Source of the DNA: Typhlomys cinereus | Taxonomy: Eukaryota; Chordata; Mammalia; Rodentia; Platacanthomyidae | Assembly: GCA_023101885.1 (NCBI GenBank) | Contig: JALPQD010000214.1 | Span: 2,294,001 to 2,358,000, forward strand | DNA length: 64,000 nt | Direction of reading: 5' to 3' | Part shown: piece by piece, positions 35,461 to 47,095 of the stretch | Layout of the letters: each line of letters opens with the position of its first letter | Numbering within the stretch: the first letter of the stretch is position 1 | The notes under the pieces: generated by a model | The model's input: only the letters and a program-made list of their open reading frames with translations | Databases searched by the model: none | Told to the model about the DNA's origin: nothing | Made by a program: the position numbers and the translations under genes

Positions 35461-35915
35461 TAATGTAATTTAAAAAAACGAAACATCAACTGCATAAAAT
35501 ATATTTTGCCAGGCTCTACCCTGGTCATGCTTTTGCAATAACATGCAAAAAAGATAGAGCAAGCTGCTATTGGTGCTAAATATCAGAAGTCATATGTGTT
35601 TATATCAGTAAATAGGTGTTTTCACAATCCAGAACAATGCACCTGTTTTAGCCTCTCAATGCTGTTGTGGACAGAACAGAAACAGAAGACACATTTTGGA
35701 CGATGACCATGAGTTAAGTTGCTGCTGCAGTTCCCTTTCACAGAGGTAGAAAGTGGGAAGCAGAGTCTGTATGTGTGAAGAGAACACATGGACACTTTAA
35801 GAACTTCAGAAGAGTTCAGCAGACCAAAGACTTGGTTAGCAATCCAAGAAATAAAACTCAGCAGATACAAATGTTGTGTAATACTCTTCCCATTTAACGT
35901 TTTTAAAACAATGTT
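35461..35915. other. Unique DNA, nothing recognised
   Basis: An 82-codon minus-strand frame (35622-35870) has no recognisable domain. Confidence 0.45.
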
Positions 35916-35928
35916 AGAAAGTGGAATT

Positions 35929-36090
35929 TAGCAGAAGGTCCTGAGTTCAGATCACAGATCGGACATAAAAATGGAGGTGGAAAAGGCACAGCTCGGACTT
36001 TGGGCCCTAGTGGGCGAAGCAAGGAAGTAGAAGCAATCCAGGGGATTCCCAAAGTCACCCTTGGTCCTTCAGGGACACACAGTGCCCTCT

Positions 36091-36136
<46 letters not shown>

Positions 36137-36161
36137 AATAAATAAATAAAATATTAAAAAA
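35929..36161 (+). repeat. 5'-truncated IDL-Geo-type SINE
   Basis: Begins abruptly inside the left monomer at 'agcagaaggtcctgagttcagatc', lacking the first ~45 bp and thus the A box. It continues through the right monomer ('gggattcccaaagtcacccttgg') to a perfect (CA)n run (36090-36131) and AATAAATAAATAAA tail. Direct repeats gaaagtggaatt (35917-35928) and ggaagtggaatt (36162-36173) show that it integrated already truncated. Confidence 0.88.
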
Positions 36162-36173
36162 GGAAGTGGAATT

Positions 36174-36392
36174 CCTTTTCAGAGGAACTCTTTTGAAGAA
36201 TTACAATCCATGTAAGAAGAAATAGATTAAATAAGGATTTTCATTAGTTCAAATTTATCATAATTTTGTAAATGCTGTCAGTTGGAAAAGTAAGGCTTTT
36301 CTCGAAGACTGGAAATTAAAATTAAATTAAATTAGGATCTTTAATGATAAGTACCATCTTACATAAGCCTCAGCAGCCAAATTGTTTTTCAT

Positions 36393-36396
<4 letters not shown>
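36174..36396. other. Unique DNA
   Basis: Short AT-rich spacer including TTAAATTAAATTAAATTA near 36316-36333; no gene. Confidence 0.5.

Positions 36397-36434
<38 letters not shown>
36397..36434 (+). repeat. (GT)n microsatellite
   Basis: About 19 GT units, adjoining the antisense SINE that follows and probably its tail. Confidence 0.97.
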
Positions 36435-36436
<2 letters not shown>

Positions 36437-36602
36437 TATGTTGGCATGTGTGTACCATTTCATGTGTCAGAGGACAAAGGAAACAAAAGGCCAACTTGCG
36501 GGAGTTGGTTCTCCTCTTTCATTTTTGGGTTCTACGGATTGAACTGAGGGCCTTAGGTTTGGGGGCAAGTGCTTTTACCTGCTGAGCCATCTCACTGGCT
36601 CT
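36435..36602 (-). repeat. B2/B3-type SINE
   Basis: Antisense order 'cagaggacaaaggaaac', 'cgggagttggttctcctctttc', 'ggttctacggattgaactgagggcc', 'aagtgcttttacctgctgagccatctcactggc', matching a B2-like tRNA-derived SINE. Confidence 0.88.
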
Positions 36603-39600
36603 GTACCTGCAATTTCTTACTGGTTTCATAGTATTGAGATTTTCTTCATGATAAAGGATAGCCTGTTGGAAATGGCAAAAGTACAAATTTTAAACACATT
36701 GTCTTGTAATGTCAGGATATGATCCCAGTACTTATTATTCATTATTTATTATTATCCATTACTTACACGTAATGAGATTGGACTTCATTAGTCTTGAGGA
36801 ATGCTTCAGAGAGTTAACTGAGGGACAAGTTAGCATGCAGTTAGTCTCTACTACAAACAGTTTCCTAATAGTTAAAAAGTAAGTAAAATTCCAACAGAAT
36901 TGTTTTTCTGACCCTCTCTAGTCTCAAGGACATACCAGGGTGTACAGTTCTGGCTGGTTCTCTTGACTCTTGAGTCGCTCCACTACACAACGATTTCACT
37001 CACAGATATACCTGCCTTCTGTACCCTCCACTTATGATGTGTTGGGTGTCTGAATGATGTTTCCCTTCCACAGTGTCTCTTGACCATCAACATTTGCAGA
37101 ACTGGAGTTCTCTTTTCCCACTTCCTTACCCTTAGTATCCAATAGTTAAAGTATTTTCCTACCATCTCCAAAACACGGAATCTATCCTCTCCTCTCTTTT
37201 TCTGTTGCTTTCTTATTGGTTTTTCCTGCAGACATAAGCTTTAACTCTATTCCTCATAGTCAGAGATTCTGATCTGAAACACATATTTGATTGATAACTG
37301 CAAATCTGGCAAGATCCTTCCATTTAACTAATTAAGAATGAACCCCTCAACACTTGTAGAATGCCTTTCTGGGTCAGATCCTACCTTCTTCCAGCTTCAT
37401 CTCCTGTGGGCTCCGGTGACCCACGTTCCTGTGCATACCTCATCCCTCATACCTCACTCTTGTGTGGCGTCCTTCAGACCCAATTCAGACACTATCCCCT
37501 TTCCAAAGCATTTTTTTGATTCGTCCAGCTTCTTTGATACAGCATATTCTTGTAGTATCTCCTCCAATATTCGACATCCCTTTTCTCCAAATTACGGTGA
37601 ACTCAAAGAGCAGAGGGTATGTGGCACCCATCTATTAAATGGAAGCGCTTACCACAGTGCTTGGTGCCGTCCTGGCACAGGGTCCACCACAGTGCTTGCT
37701 ATGAGCTTTTTATTTCAGCATCTCGTGTGGAGTATTTTCCTGATTCCTCCAGTAACCCGCCAACAGAAGCCGCAGGCATCCTGCGGACCCCCTTCTCCAC
37801 GGCAACGAGTGCAGTGCTAAGGGTCAGTTTCCCTCCTTCCCTCCTCTTCTGCAGACCCTCGGACACCCCTCACCTTCCTCTGAGTTCATTAACTCAGCAC
37901 TGAGTTTTGAAACACTTTTTCTTTGTGGAGCTTTCTTTCCCAGCCTGATGTCTCCTTGTCTGCTCTTACGTGATGCACTTCTGCTGTGTTCGGAACCTCA
38001 AATAGAACTCATTTCAGATCAGATTTTTGAGGAAATACTAATCCTGCTCCAAAACTGAGGCTCTCTTTCACTTTCTGCCTATCAGCTTTCTCTCCATCTT
38101 GCGACCACTCCCAAGAGGGCCTTCAGTCACCTAATTTGTAAATCTTAGGTCTTCTGATGCCCACCTCCCTCACCCCCAAAGTGCTGAGCCAAACTGGATC
38201 GTTTTTTTGTACTGACATAAACACGTTGCACTGCACGATTGTTTTCCTTATTCAGCTCCAGAATCTGGTAAAAAGTCTATACCATGATATCACTGGTTCT
38301 TCACAAGTGCATTTGCTTACTGTGTGTGACTGGGTTACTTTATAGTTTTTTATCATGATTTTACTTGGAGAATAACTCTGACTAGGAATGGTTACTCCTC
38401 CTAATCTACTCAGCTCTTCCCACTCCTTTCAAGCCATAACATTTCCTATTTCCAATCCTCCTTGGGTTTTGAAAAAAAAATAGCTTGGCAATGGTTCACT
38501 AAGAATTGTAATTTAATCCTTTGGAATAACAGGCTTTTCATCTGTGCTCCCTGCAATGATCCGAGGATCTGCCACACAATCAGTTCCTCAGAAAAGAACA
38601 ATGCAACTCAAAAGAAAAGTGCTGCCAACATGAAGAAGAATAGGAGGCCTTTTGTAAAATTTGTAAATCGAAATTAACCTTGAGAGCAAATGGCATCATA
38701 ATATGAAGGATTGCTCCTTAAAAAAAGCATCAAGACATTTTCAGCAACCAAATGCAAATGAACCTGAGTGTCTGTGCTTTTGATCCTGACTGTGTAAACA
38801 CAGGCTCACAACTAGGTAGTTTTATGTTTATATTGGTGGAGTCGCTAAAGTCCTGCTTACAGACCCAGGAACAATGCAACATTGAACAAAGAGCAAACAC
38901 AGCCTTAATTCTTCTCTCCCATAGCCCTTGGCCTCAGGAGTGTTTGTCAAGTCCTTCGGTGTTGCCTATATTTTATGAAACAGTTTATTGTAAGAGAGAA
39001 GAAACAAGACATGGTCTTATATGGCTACTAACTATGCATATATTTCAGTGGGATTGGTCTGTTATGAAATATCCGTCTGAGAAATTAGATGGCATCGACA
39101 GTCTGCAGTTACTTTTCACTTTATTTTCAGTCATTATCACTGTTAGTCAACCTTGTGTTCCGTAGCTGGAACATCACAGAGAGTTCTCCAGGATTCTTTA
39201 AGTATTTTAAGATTCATTATCATCACCATTATTGCGACGAACTACACCATTTACTTAGTGACAACGATGTGTTGCAAAAAGCAGGTTGGCACTGTTTTTA
39301 ATTGGTTAAGAAATAAACCTCGTGCATGAAAGGAAGGTGGGGAGAGCTCAAGACAAGGGCTGGGGAGGGAGGCTAGTATGTTCAGGGAAGGCGCAAGGGT
39401 TATGACATCATATCTGAAAGGCCATGTTTTCTAAGGATATACTCTTTATAAAAATCCTTTTATTACCCCCTCATCTGATAATACAAAAATGAACAGAACT
39501 GCTCAGGAAGACATATTTAAGATGAAAAAATTTGGAAAAAATTGCTCATTATGTATGGCATGTTTTTTTTTGAGGGGGTTGCAAAGCTTATTAAGAATAA

Positions 39601-39840
39601 GGACCTTCCAAGTTGTGAGTCTCAAGTCGGTATGTGAATTCTCTATCAACAGACTCTTGATGTCCAGTGAAGTGGTTCTTCCAATTAGCTGGGCAGGGCC
39701 ATGAGGTAGGTAGAGAGATGGGGAAGTAAGGTTAACGCACAGAATGCTGTAATATAAAGTCATGCTCTGCTTTCTGATGAAACAAGTGGAGGCTATGTCA
39801 CCAACTCTAATACTCCTTTTTCTGTCTATTCAAACATAAG
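36603..39840. other. Long low-repeat interval, no gene recognised
   Basis: The longest frame is 160 codons on the plus strand at 37338-37820. It overlaps a 94-codon frame and its Ser/Pro/Phe-rich translation matches nothing I know. A 137-codon plus frame lies at 38752-39165, also unfamiliar. I see no aligned splice sites framing them. The segment 'ccacagtgcttgg...cctggcacagggtccaccacagtgcttgc' near 37650-37700 may be a MIR-like scrap. Confidence 0.4.
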
Positions 39841-40038
39841 GTTTTTTTTTTTCTTTTTGAGACAGATCTCATGTAGTTCAGGCTGGCCTCAACTTGCTAT
39901 GGGTATGAAGCTAGTCTTGAACTTCTGATCTTCCTCTCTCTACCTCCTAAGTGCTGGGATTATAGAGTGTACCAAGTCCAGTGTTTCCTATATGCCTGAG
40001 AAAGCACACTACCCATTAGGTTACATCCCCAACCCATA
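39841..40038 (-). repeat. B4-type SINE (B1 plus ID)
   Basis: T-run, then antisense B1 ('tttgagacagatctcatgtagttcaggctggcctcaacttgc...', 'cctcctaagtgctgggattatag'). A decayed ID end follows ('gagaaagcacactacccattaggttacatccccaaccc'). Confidence 0.85.
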
Positions 40039-40178
40039 ACCCAAAATAAATTTTGTATAACCATAAATGTGATCATAAATGAGACTTGAAAGCTATTTTC
40101 TTAAAAAAAAAAGCAGAGAAAGATTTTAATTTTATCCTTTATATAACTGGACAACATTACAAATAAAAGGTGGTTTCT

Positions 40179-40278
40179 GTGGCTAGAGAGGTGGCTCAGG
40201 GGTTAAGCCTCTACCTTGTAGGTGGAAGGTCCTGAGTTCGGATCCTAAACCCCACGTATAGCCGCTAGAAGGAAGGGG
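40179..40278 (+). repeat. IDL-Geo-type SINE, left portion (split copy)
   Basis: Head 'tggctagagaggtggctcaggggttaagcctctacc', B-box 'gagttcggatcc', linker 'cccacgtatagccgctagaaggaagggg', then breaks off. The missing right portion resumes at 40598 after a 319-bp segment. An identical 11-mer GAAGGAAGGGG (40268-40278 and 40598-40608) borders that segment. Confidence 0.8.
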
Positions 40279-40597
40279 AGGAGAGGGGGAGGGAGTTTTC
40301 ATAATATTGAAGCATCCAACTACCACAGTCCTTGTGGAATAAATGAGACTAGTGTGCTGTCTGGGGCTGGGCATCAGATGTCTCTCAGGGGAGCAACCCT
40401 AGGTGCTGCAAATGCCAAAATTTGGTGCATTTCTTTGGTCCACCCATAAGTTGCTGCCACCATACTCCTCCTGGAAGCCTGTAAACAGTTGTCACCAACT
40501 TTAAGTGGCTGGTTCTGAGAAGTCCCCTTTAACTCAATTCTGGCTCCTCCCATAACAGTCAGGAGGGAAATGCTAAGCACTTGGGCACTGGCCACGG
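40279..40597. mobile_element. Unassigned 319-bp segment splitting a SINE
   Basis: Begins with a purine run 'aggagagggggaggg' and continues with unique-looking sequence. It has no A-tail at either end and no clear TG...CA termini, so neither a SINE/L1 nor a standard LTR fits. The flanking 11-bp direct repeat GAAGGAAGGGG is compatible with a target duplication or with microhomology. It could instead be ordinary DNA between two partial SINEs. Confidence 0.45.
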
Positions 40598-40714
40598 GAA
40601 GGAAGGGGGGGGGCTGCGTTTCTGGTCCTGGTGGGCGGAGCCTGTGAATCCCAGGGCAGAGTAAACAAGGAGGAGGTGGAGGTGGTCCATGGTGGTTCCC
40701 GAATTCGTCCATGG

Positions 40715-40766
<52 letters not shown>

Positions 40767-40811
40767 ACACACATCGCACACGCACAATTGAATAAACAAA
40801 TAATAATAATT
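40598..40811 (+). repeat. IDL-Geo-type SINE, right portion (split copy)
   Basis: Resumes at the linker 'gggaaggaagggg' and runs through 'ctgcgtttctggtcctggtgggcggagcctgtgaatccc', 'gtccatggtggttcccgaattcgtcc', a perfect (CA)n block (40719-40764), 'cacaattgaataaacaaataataataatt' and an A-tail. A 202-codon antisense frame spanning this and the next SINE is an artefact. Confidence 0.85.
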
Positions 40812-40832
40812 AAAAAAAAGAGTTCTTTCACC

Positions 40833-41041
40833 AGGGGCTGGAGGGGTAGCTCAGGGGTTAAGCCTCTGCCTTGCAGGCGGAGGGTCCTGAGTTCGGATCC
40901 TACGCCCCATGTATAGACGCCGGAAGGAAGCGGGGGCGGCCTGCGTTTCTGGTCCTGGTGGGCGGAGCCTGTGAATCCCGGGGCAGAGTAAACAAAGGGG
41001 AGGTGGAGGCGTCCATGGTGGTTCCTGAATTCGCTCGTGGT

Positions 41042-41079
<38 letters not shown>

Positions 41080-41099
41080 CAATTGAATAAAAAAAAAAA
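40833..41099 (+). repeat. IDL-Geo-type dimeric SINE, youngest-looking copy
   Basis: Complete head with A-box-like 'tagctcagggg' and B-box-like GTTCGGATCC (40891-40900), so tRNA-type internal promoter elements survive. The CpG-rich linker is intact; the tail is (CA)n, 'gctcaattgaataaa' and about 19 A. A perfect 21-bp target duplication (40812-40832 and 41100-41120, containing agagttctttcacc) includes the A-tail of the preceding SINE. It therefore landed at that tail and formed a head-to-tail pair. Confidence 0.95.
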
Positions 41100-41120
41100 A
41101 AAAAAAAGAGTTCTTTCACC

Positions 41121-41200
41121 TCGTGGGCTCCAAAAATCAAACTCAAATCACTAGCCGTGTATAGCAAACTTCTTTACCCACTAAACCATCTCACTAGCCT
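41121..41200 (-). repeat. B2/B3-type SINE fragment
   Basis: Antisense tRNA-like end: 'tcgtgggctccaaaaatcaaactcaaatcactagccgtg', 'acccactaaaccatctcactagcc'. Only the head half is recognisable. Confidence 0.6.
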
Positions 41201-44149
41201 GAAACAACAGTTTAGAAGCAATGTTTACGCTTATTCTTTATATTTCCTTATTCTTTATATTTCATTTTATGATTTTGAAATAGTAAAGAAGTAATTAATA
41301 TTCATATTTTATTTGAGAGATAAGCTACATTTGCTGATTGAATAAAGTCTAAATCTGAACAATGGTATTCTTAGTTTGCATGATTTAGTTTGCATGAGAT
41401 TTAGTATGACTTTTGACATTTTAAAAGAACAAGGGATAATTCTATTTCAGGGCCTGGTTTGTGCATGGGATTAAATATTTGATCTTTCCAAATCCTTAGG
41501 ACTTCTGGTAATACTGAATTAAGACAAAAGCCACTTCTTATTTTAATAAGCCCAGCTTTTCTATAATATTATCTAAAGACTCACAGTGCCTTTATTTTAC
41601 TCCAGGTAACATCTGTCCATATAAATGTAACTGAAGAAGAAAGAAAAACTGTCACCACCTGGGAACCCAGTTTGCTATGAAATCAGTATATTTTATAGAA
41701 AACGGCTACATGGGTTTGAAAATGGGCTTGAGTGAAGAATTTTCAAGTATCCGAAAAGATTTTAAAAGTAAATATATAAAAAAAATTTGGTGAGCTTTTC
41801 AGAAAGTAAACCAAGTCAGTACATTTCACTACTCACTTACAGCTTTGAATTTTTCCTCCTATAAATTTACACAAGTTCAAAAAATAATTGCCATTCCTTC
41901 TGATAGTGGCTGTTGACATTCGTGAGATTGCTCCTAACAGAAAGAGGACTTTCAGAAGACTGAAAAAAGGACAGTGTAAATATTGTGGGGTTTTTTTATC
42001 TCCATGAAAAAATAATGTTTTTTAGACCTTGGACCTAGGAGGCAATTTTACATGGCCAGTTATGAGCGCTCTTGTCAAGCGACTGCACACCTGCACTTGC
42101 TGAAACAGAAAGAAAAACTCCCTTGTTCAGTAATGTACCATATGCAAATTGGAGGATCAGAGAGACATGACAGCTGGCTATAAAGAATATTTTATAATTC
42201 TGCAGGATACCAGCGTGAAGGCATTCAGAACCTCCATCAAGCTGGCAAGAGTGCAGAGTGGCTTGAGTAACTTTAACTGGAGCATGGGAGAAGATGGTGT
42301 CTGGAGAAACAGATCCTGCGGCCCAAGTCCAACACTTATTGACAATGAGAACTGGGCATTGAGTGAAGTGGGAAGAGCCATTAACAGATCCACTAATTAC
42401 AGTACTCTGTGTATTCTGACAATCAACTGAAAAACATATGTACAATCTGTGCTGTTCTTAATTTACTTCTATCTTTATTATCAGGAAAAAAAAACAGATT
42501 GCTTGAATTTTATAAAGATATGTCAGTGGCAGGCTTCTCTTATTTCCAGGACACATCTTCAGTCACCAGAGTATTAAGTGACAGTTATCTTTGGAGGCTC
42601 AGCTTCTATTTGACCAAAGAAGTGATTATTCATCAGAAAGGGCCTGCAAGCCAGAGACTTAGACTGAACTTAAGAGTTCACTACCTATGAAAAAAGCTGT
42701 GGGTTTTGGGCTGTTGTCAACTTGCTTATCTCCTAAGTGGGATTGATAGCACCTGCCCTGCCTTCTTCACACTTGTGAACAGCAACCAGTCACGAGATGT
42801 GAGGAAACTTCCTAATGTGAAAAATGACATAGAAAAGCAAGCACTCTTTTCAAAGAATCAATTGGCTTAAGTTTAAAACTCTGGAAGTAAGTGTTAAATG
42901 CAATTATAATCACTGGACCCTGTTTATGTAATAAGTACATACACCTCTCAGTTAGGAACCCAGCTGAACTCCCTTTTCAGCCTACTCCTCTCACTGTGTT
43001 AGTGTTCCTTGTTTTGTTTGCTTTTGTTTCCATGTTTGCAAAATTCATTGAACTCAGCCCAGATTCCACAGGGAGGACCCAATGTTGATTAAAATTCTGG
43101 TGCATGTGTCCTAAATCTAATCACCAAGACAAGACAAAACAAACAAAACCAATGTCCCATTCCATGTAATTCTAGAGCCTAGATCTGCCCTAATTGTCAC
43201 CCAAAACTACCATCTTAAGCAAAAAATCACACAAACCATTTTTATATAAGCTTTACAATAAGCCATTCATAATACATGAGGAAGCAGGTTCAGAACTATC
43301 AAGATTTAACTGTGTTTACAGAGCACAACTTAGTGTCATAACTTTTACTTTTTTTCCCTAGAGAAATTCACAGTTGTGTATCTACTTCTATAATTTCTTG
43401 AAACTCTTGACCTTACAAGGAAACTGAGAAGCTTAGAAGCGGATGGATAGGTTATTTCTGTCAAATTCCCTATGTTTGCTATTTGGTAGTCATTTTTCTT
43501 GCTTTTATTTTTCTACTCATCTTTTCTTTTGAAAGAGGATACTTAATAACTAACAGTTTGCAAAAATAGCAACTTTGCATTGTAATAAGCCTGCAAAGTA
43601 ACAATGACCACGAATGGTACTCTAGCCTCTCTCTGCAAGCTGCCTCCAGACTTGAAGTCCTGGGAGTCTCTAATCCCTTTCCATAATGTCTTCAGGTAAG
43701 TGGGACCCACATAAACTTACAAAAGGTCTGGTGGGGCCACTTTGAAACCAGTTTTTTCCCCATCTGTAAAATAAGCACTCTTGAATTGAGGATCTCTGTG
43801 GCTCCTTTGGCTCTGAAACACTTGTGACTTGTTAAGCAACACCTCCAAAGTTAGTTCATTCGACATGTTCTCCTGACAAGCATGCAAACTTGAGACCACT
43901 CCTAACATCTGTTGTGAAAAGACTTCCTACCTCCTTCATCACCTTGAGTTTTGAAACTTCTATTTCTACAACTAACAACCATCTCAGAAATGACAAAAAG
44001 GTTCAACAAAAATACTGCTTTTCCCTAAAGACTATTCAAGCAATATTTTTGCCACCACTTGTCCATTTCACTATGAAAGATTACACTGAGGAAAGGACAT
44101 TTACTGATCACAGGAATGTGTGCTGGTATCAGAGCAGCAATGCTAATTA
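41201..44149. other. Low-repeat AT-rich interval, no gene recognised
   Basis: Overlapping frames on both strands at 42035-42445 (up to 136 codons minus, 93 plus) and a 93-codon plus frame at 42409-42690 have no recognisable domain. Small tandem duplications occur at about 41230-41263 (ATTCTTTATATTT unit twice) and 41367-41398 (AGTTTGCATGA unit twice). A MIR-like scrap ('ccccatctgtaaaataagcac') lies near 43750-43775. Confidence 0.4.
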
Positions 44150-44290
44150 TTAGCTAGCCAGCTTAACTGGCTAATATCTAATCTAAGCTTTGTCATTAAC
44201 CAGCCAAGTGGCCTAGAGTAAGCTTCAGTTTCCTCTTCTGTACAGTGAGAATTGGGCCACTAATCTAGTTATTAAAGTGCCTCTATCATC
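44150..44290 (+). repeat. MIR SINE
   Basis: 'ccaagtggcctagagtaagcttcagtttcctcttctgtacagtgagaattgg' matches the MIR core in sense (..tgtgaccttgggcaag...cctcagtttcctcatctgtaaaatgg). Confidence 0.75.
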
Positions 44291-45124
44291 TTAGAGGGCG
44301 CATGAACATGGGACCAGGGGAGGCAGAGATTCTACTGGGAGTGTGCTGGGAGCAGGGACATCAGAGGAACTGTTCAGCACGTAGCGATGGTTTTATTGAC
44401 GTTGCCAAGTGACCCCAAAGGTTTCATTCATTTTCACGTGCCTTGTGCATTTTCTGTGTCACTTACCTATCAAATGGTGCTTTTGATAGATCAGTTTGCT
44501 TGACAATGTGGTGGGCATTCCATTCCCAGAGTATTTGCCTCTTGGTTCATGAAAGAATCAGCCCAAACCTCAATGGACACTGTTGTATGTTGCCTGCATG
44601 TTGCTGATAAATTCGCGGCCAAAGAGTTAGGGGGCAAGGGAGTTTTATTCTTTCTTAGGATTTTCAGTTACAGTTGTTAGTCACTGTTGATAAGAGCCTT
44701 TGGATTTTTGAAGAACTTACAAAATGACTGTGATCTAAAGAACAGACTTAAATGCAAAAAAGAAAAGTAGACTATTTTAATGGGTAAGAATTCAAATAGA
44801 AACTTTAATTTCACCTTTTCTAGATCAAATTGATTTAATGTAGAATCTGGTACATTTTAAGGTTTGCTATCCTATGGGTAGGATCTCTAGAAACCAGCTT
44901 GTGCAGGACCTAGGAAAGTTTAAGATGACCGAGATCAGATGACCTCATTGTCACATGTAGTGGGCCATTTTCAGTCCTTATGAAAAATGAAGCAGCATTT
45001 GATACTCTTGGCTGGGTCTACCTTTCCTTGTCCTTCGTTTCCTCTCTTGTTTCTAGGATGTCACCATCTCCTACTTTCTTTGACCATTCCTCTTTGTCTG
45101 ATTCCTTAGTCTTTTCTGGATTTT
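44291..45124. other. Unique DNA, nothing recognised
   Basis: No exon or confident repeat is visible. Confidence 0.5.
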
Positions 45125-45310
45125 TTTTTGAAATTAACTAATTCATTAACTAATCTTAAAGAAAGAGAAAGAGAGAATGAGTAGAGGTCAGAGGCCAAGT
45201 TGCAGGAGTTGGTTCTCTCCTTCTACCTTCTAGGTTTTGTGGATGGCGCTCAGACCATCTGACTTTTGTGGCAAGTAGTTTTGTATCTACTGAACCACCT
45301 CGCCTGCCTT
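45125..45310 (-). repeat. B2/B3-type SINE fragment
   Basis: Antisense 'agtagaggtcagaggccaagttgcaggagttggttctctcc...', 'cttctaggttttgtggatggcgctcag', 'gtatctactgaaccacctcgcc'. Confidence 0.78.
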
Positions 45311-45745
45311 CTTCCTGGATTTCTATAGGTCAAGAGTTCCCATCTTGACTGTATCTTCACTTTAATTATTTTTCTTCATCCAAACTCAGACTCAATGGTT
45401 CATTCATTTATTATTTAGCATTTTCCCCCCTCTGGCAGGATCCTGTGCATGACAGGATCACAGAGGGGCCTCTCACTTGCATGGAGTTAAGGCTGGCCTA
45501 CAGGTACTGATCTTGCCAGGAATTATAATGTGCTACCACATTTTTCATGTTTGTTTATATTCTGAGAGCCACTGCCACACATGCCAGTTTCTCAATTCCA
45601 GTCATTCTCATCTTTCCTGCCTGAAGTTTTTTGTTTGTTTTATGATCCTTTCAATAGCTCAGGTAAGAAATAAGGCAGATATACCTTTCTTTCTTTTGAA
45701 TCTTAATTCTTTCTACTCAGTCCCTGTAATCGTTTCATCATTGAA
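45311..45745. other. Unique DNA, nothing recognised
   Basis: A 145-codon frame (45477-45914, plus) starts here and runs into the pyrimidine tract of the adjacent antisense L1. It is hydrophobic/Ser-rich and unrecognisable. Confidence 0.45.
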
Positions 45746-45749
45746 TCCT

Positions 45750-46890
45750 CTTTTTTTTATTATTTTTTCCACTCATACAAACTTAATAGGTACCCCAGTC
45801 TCCTCCCTCTCCACCCCTCCCCAGACCCTCTTGCTCTTTCCCTCTTTTTCCCCTTCCTTTCTCCCTTCCTCCTTTCTCCCAATGCTCCCCCCCAATCCCT
45901 GGAATATCCTTTAATGTGCATGTCAAACTTCCCTCTGCGTCCTCCACTCTAATGAGGTGTAAGGACTCAGTAGCAATTGCCTAGAGCATTTTCTTGTGTT
46001 CCCCTTTAGTATAGGAACACTATTGTGACTGTTAATCCCTTGCCTCTAAGGATCCTAGTGCCTGTGATTCATGCTAGACATGATATGTTGTCATTGTGCA
46101 GGTCATGCAAAGTCCTATTATGGTTACTTTGGCCCTAACTTGTGTGGAGCATCTTGCATATCGTTGCTCCTCCACATCTTTAGGCTCTTACAATCTTACT
46201 GCCTCCTCTTCCGCAAATTTCCCTGAGTTTTGGGATGGGGAGAGATTAGGCTGGCCTGGTTCCTGGTGATTAATGGAGGGTCTCTGATGTTCTGAAGAAT
46301 CCTAACTCTTGATTTTTTTGTAATTCTAAATACTTTAGATGTTCCCTACTAACCTTGGCAAATGGTCCAAAATTTGACAGTGACCACCCTGAGCTGGCCT
46401 TTGCCTCCTAATGCTCTAGCGCTGGTGACCGCCCCGCCCACTCCCACAGCACCCTCATTACACTGCAGCTCTCGCTTCTGTCATGCTCTAAGACACTTCC
46501 AATTGTTCAATCATGTTCCTCGGTGGTGAGAGTGCTAGACAGTTAACACCCATCCTTTCTTCCTCTTTATTCTACAAAGTCTTCATGTACAAAGTGACCT
46601 TATGTCCTTGACCCCCATGTCCCTCCCTCTCACACTCTCCCTTCTGTTCACCAAGTCAGTCATGTTCCTCTTGCTCTCATAGGGGCCACAGGACTCTTTT
46701 GGGGGTGCCTGAACTAGTAAGGGGGGGTCTGGGTATCTGTGATAGTATAAGTCGCATTTTCCCTAGCTTTACTTGGTACCCTTGCCTTCCAGTGTACAAA
46801 CCTACAGGTGGGGAAGCTACCTTTCTCTTGTCTGGTTCCGGCCCCACAGATTCTCTCTGAGTGTAGTTGTTTCTCCTGAGATCTTCACTG
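45750..46890 (-). mobile_element. L1 3'-UTR segment
   Basis: A T-run at 45751-45758 and T/A-rich sequence represent the antisense A-tail. A C/T tract (45795-45900) is the reverse of the G-rich 3'-UTR purine block. 'ggctcttacaatcttactgcctcctcttccgcaaatttccctgag' (46182-46226) is the reverse complement of the 3'-UTR signature at 24.64 and 51.32 kb. The upstream (right) limit is approximate and no open frame remains. Confidence 0.75.
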
Positions 46891-46949
46891 ACCCATGGGG
46901 GAATATTGATATGTCAGCTACTATGTAGATCTAGTGGCAGTAGAAGTCA

Positions 46950-47095
46950 CTGCAGTAAGTGCCCTGGATTCAGTACTACACATACTACCTTACGTTAATC
47001 GAAACAGCCACTGTTACCAACCCCATCTCACAAATAATGAAGTCAAAAGACATATGGCTGATGTGAAATAAATTAAAACTGGAACCCAGTTTTCA
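46950..47095 (-). repeat. MIR-like SINE fragment
   Basis: 'tactaccttacgttaatcgaaacagccactgttaccaaccccatctcacaaataatgaagtc' follows the antisense MIR order (..caacaaccctatgag..tattatccccattttacagatgagg), though diverged. Confidence 0.5.

Noticed and set aside
37338..37820. 160-codon plus-strand frame
   Set aside because: Ser/Pro/Phe-rich, unfamiliar, overlapping another frame; no exon boundaries supported.
40833..40905. tRNA-Ala-like gene
   Set aside because: A and B box-like motifs are present, but the sequence is the head of a SINE with a CA/A tail and target duplication, not a cloverleaf tRNA gene.
40559..41167. Longest frame in the window (202 codons, minus)
   Set aside because: It spans two SINE copies and their (CA)n tails; VCVC runs and SINE-derived residues, no protein family.
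42035..42445. Overlapping frames on both strands (136 and 93 codons)
   Set aside because: Opposite-strand overlap and lack of any domain suggest chance.
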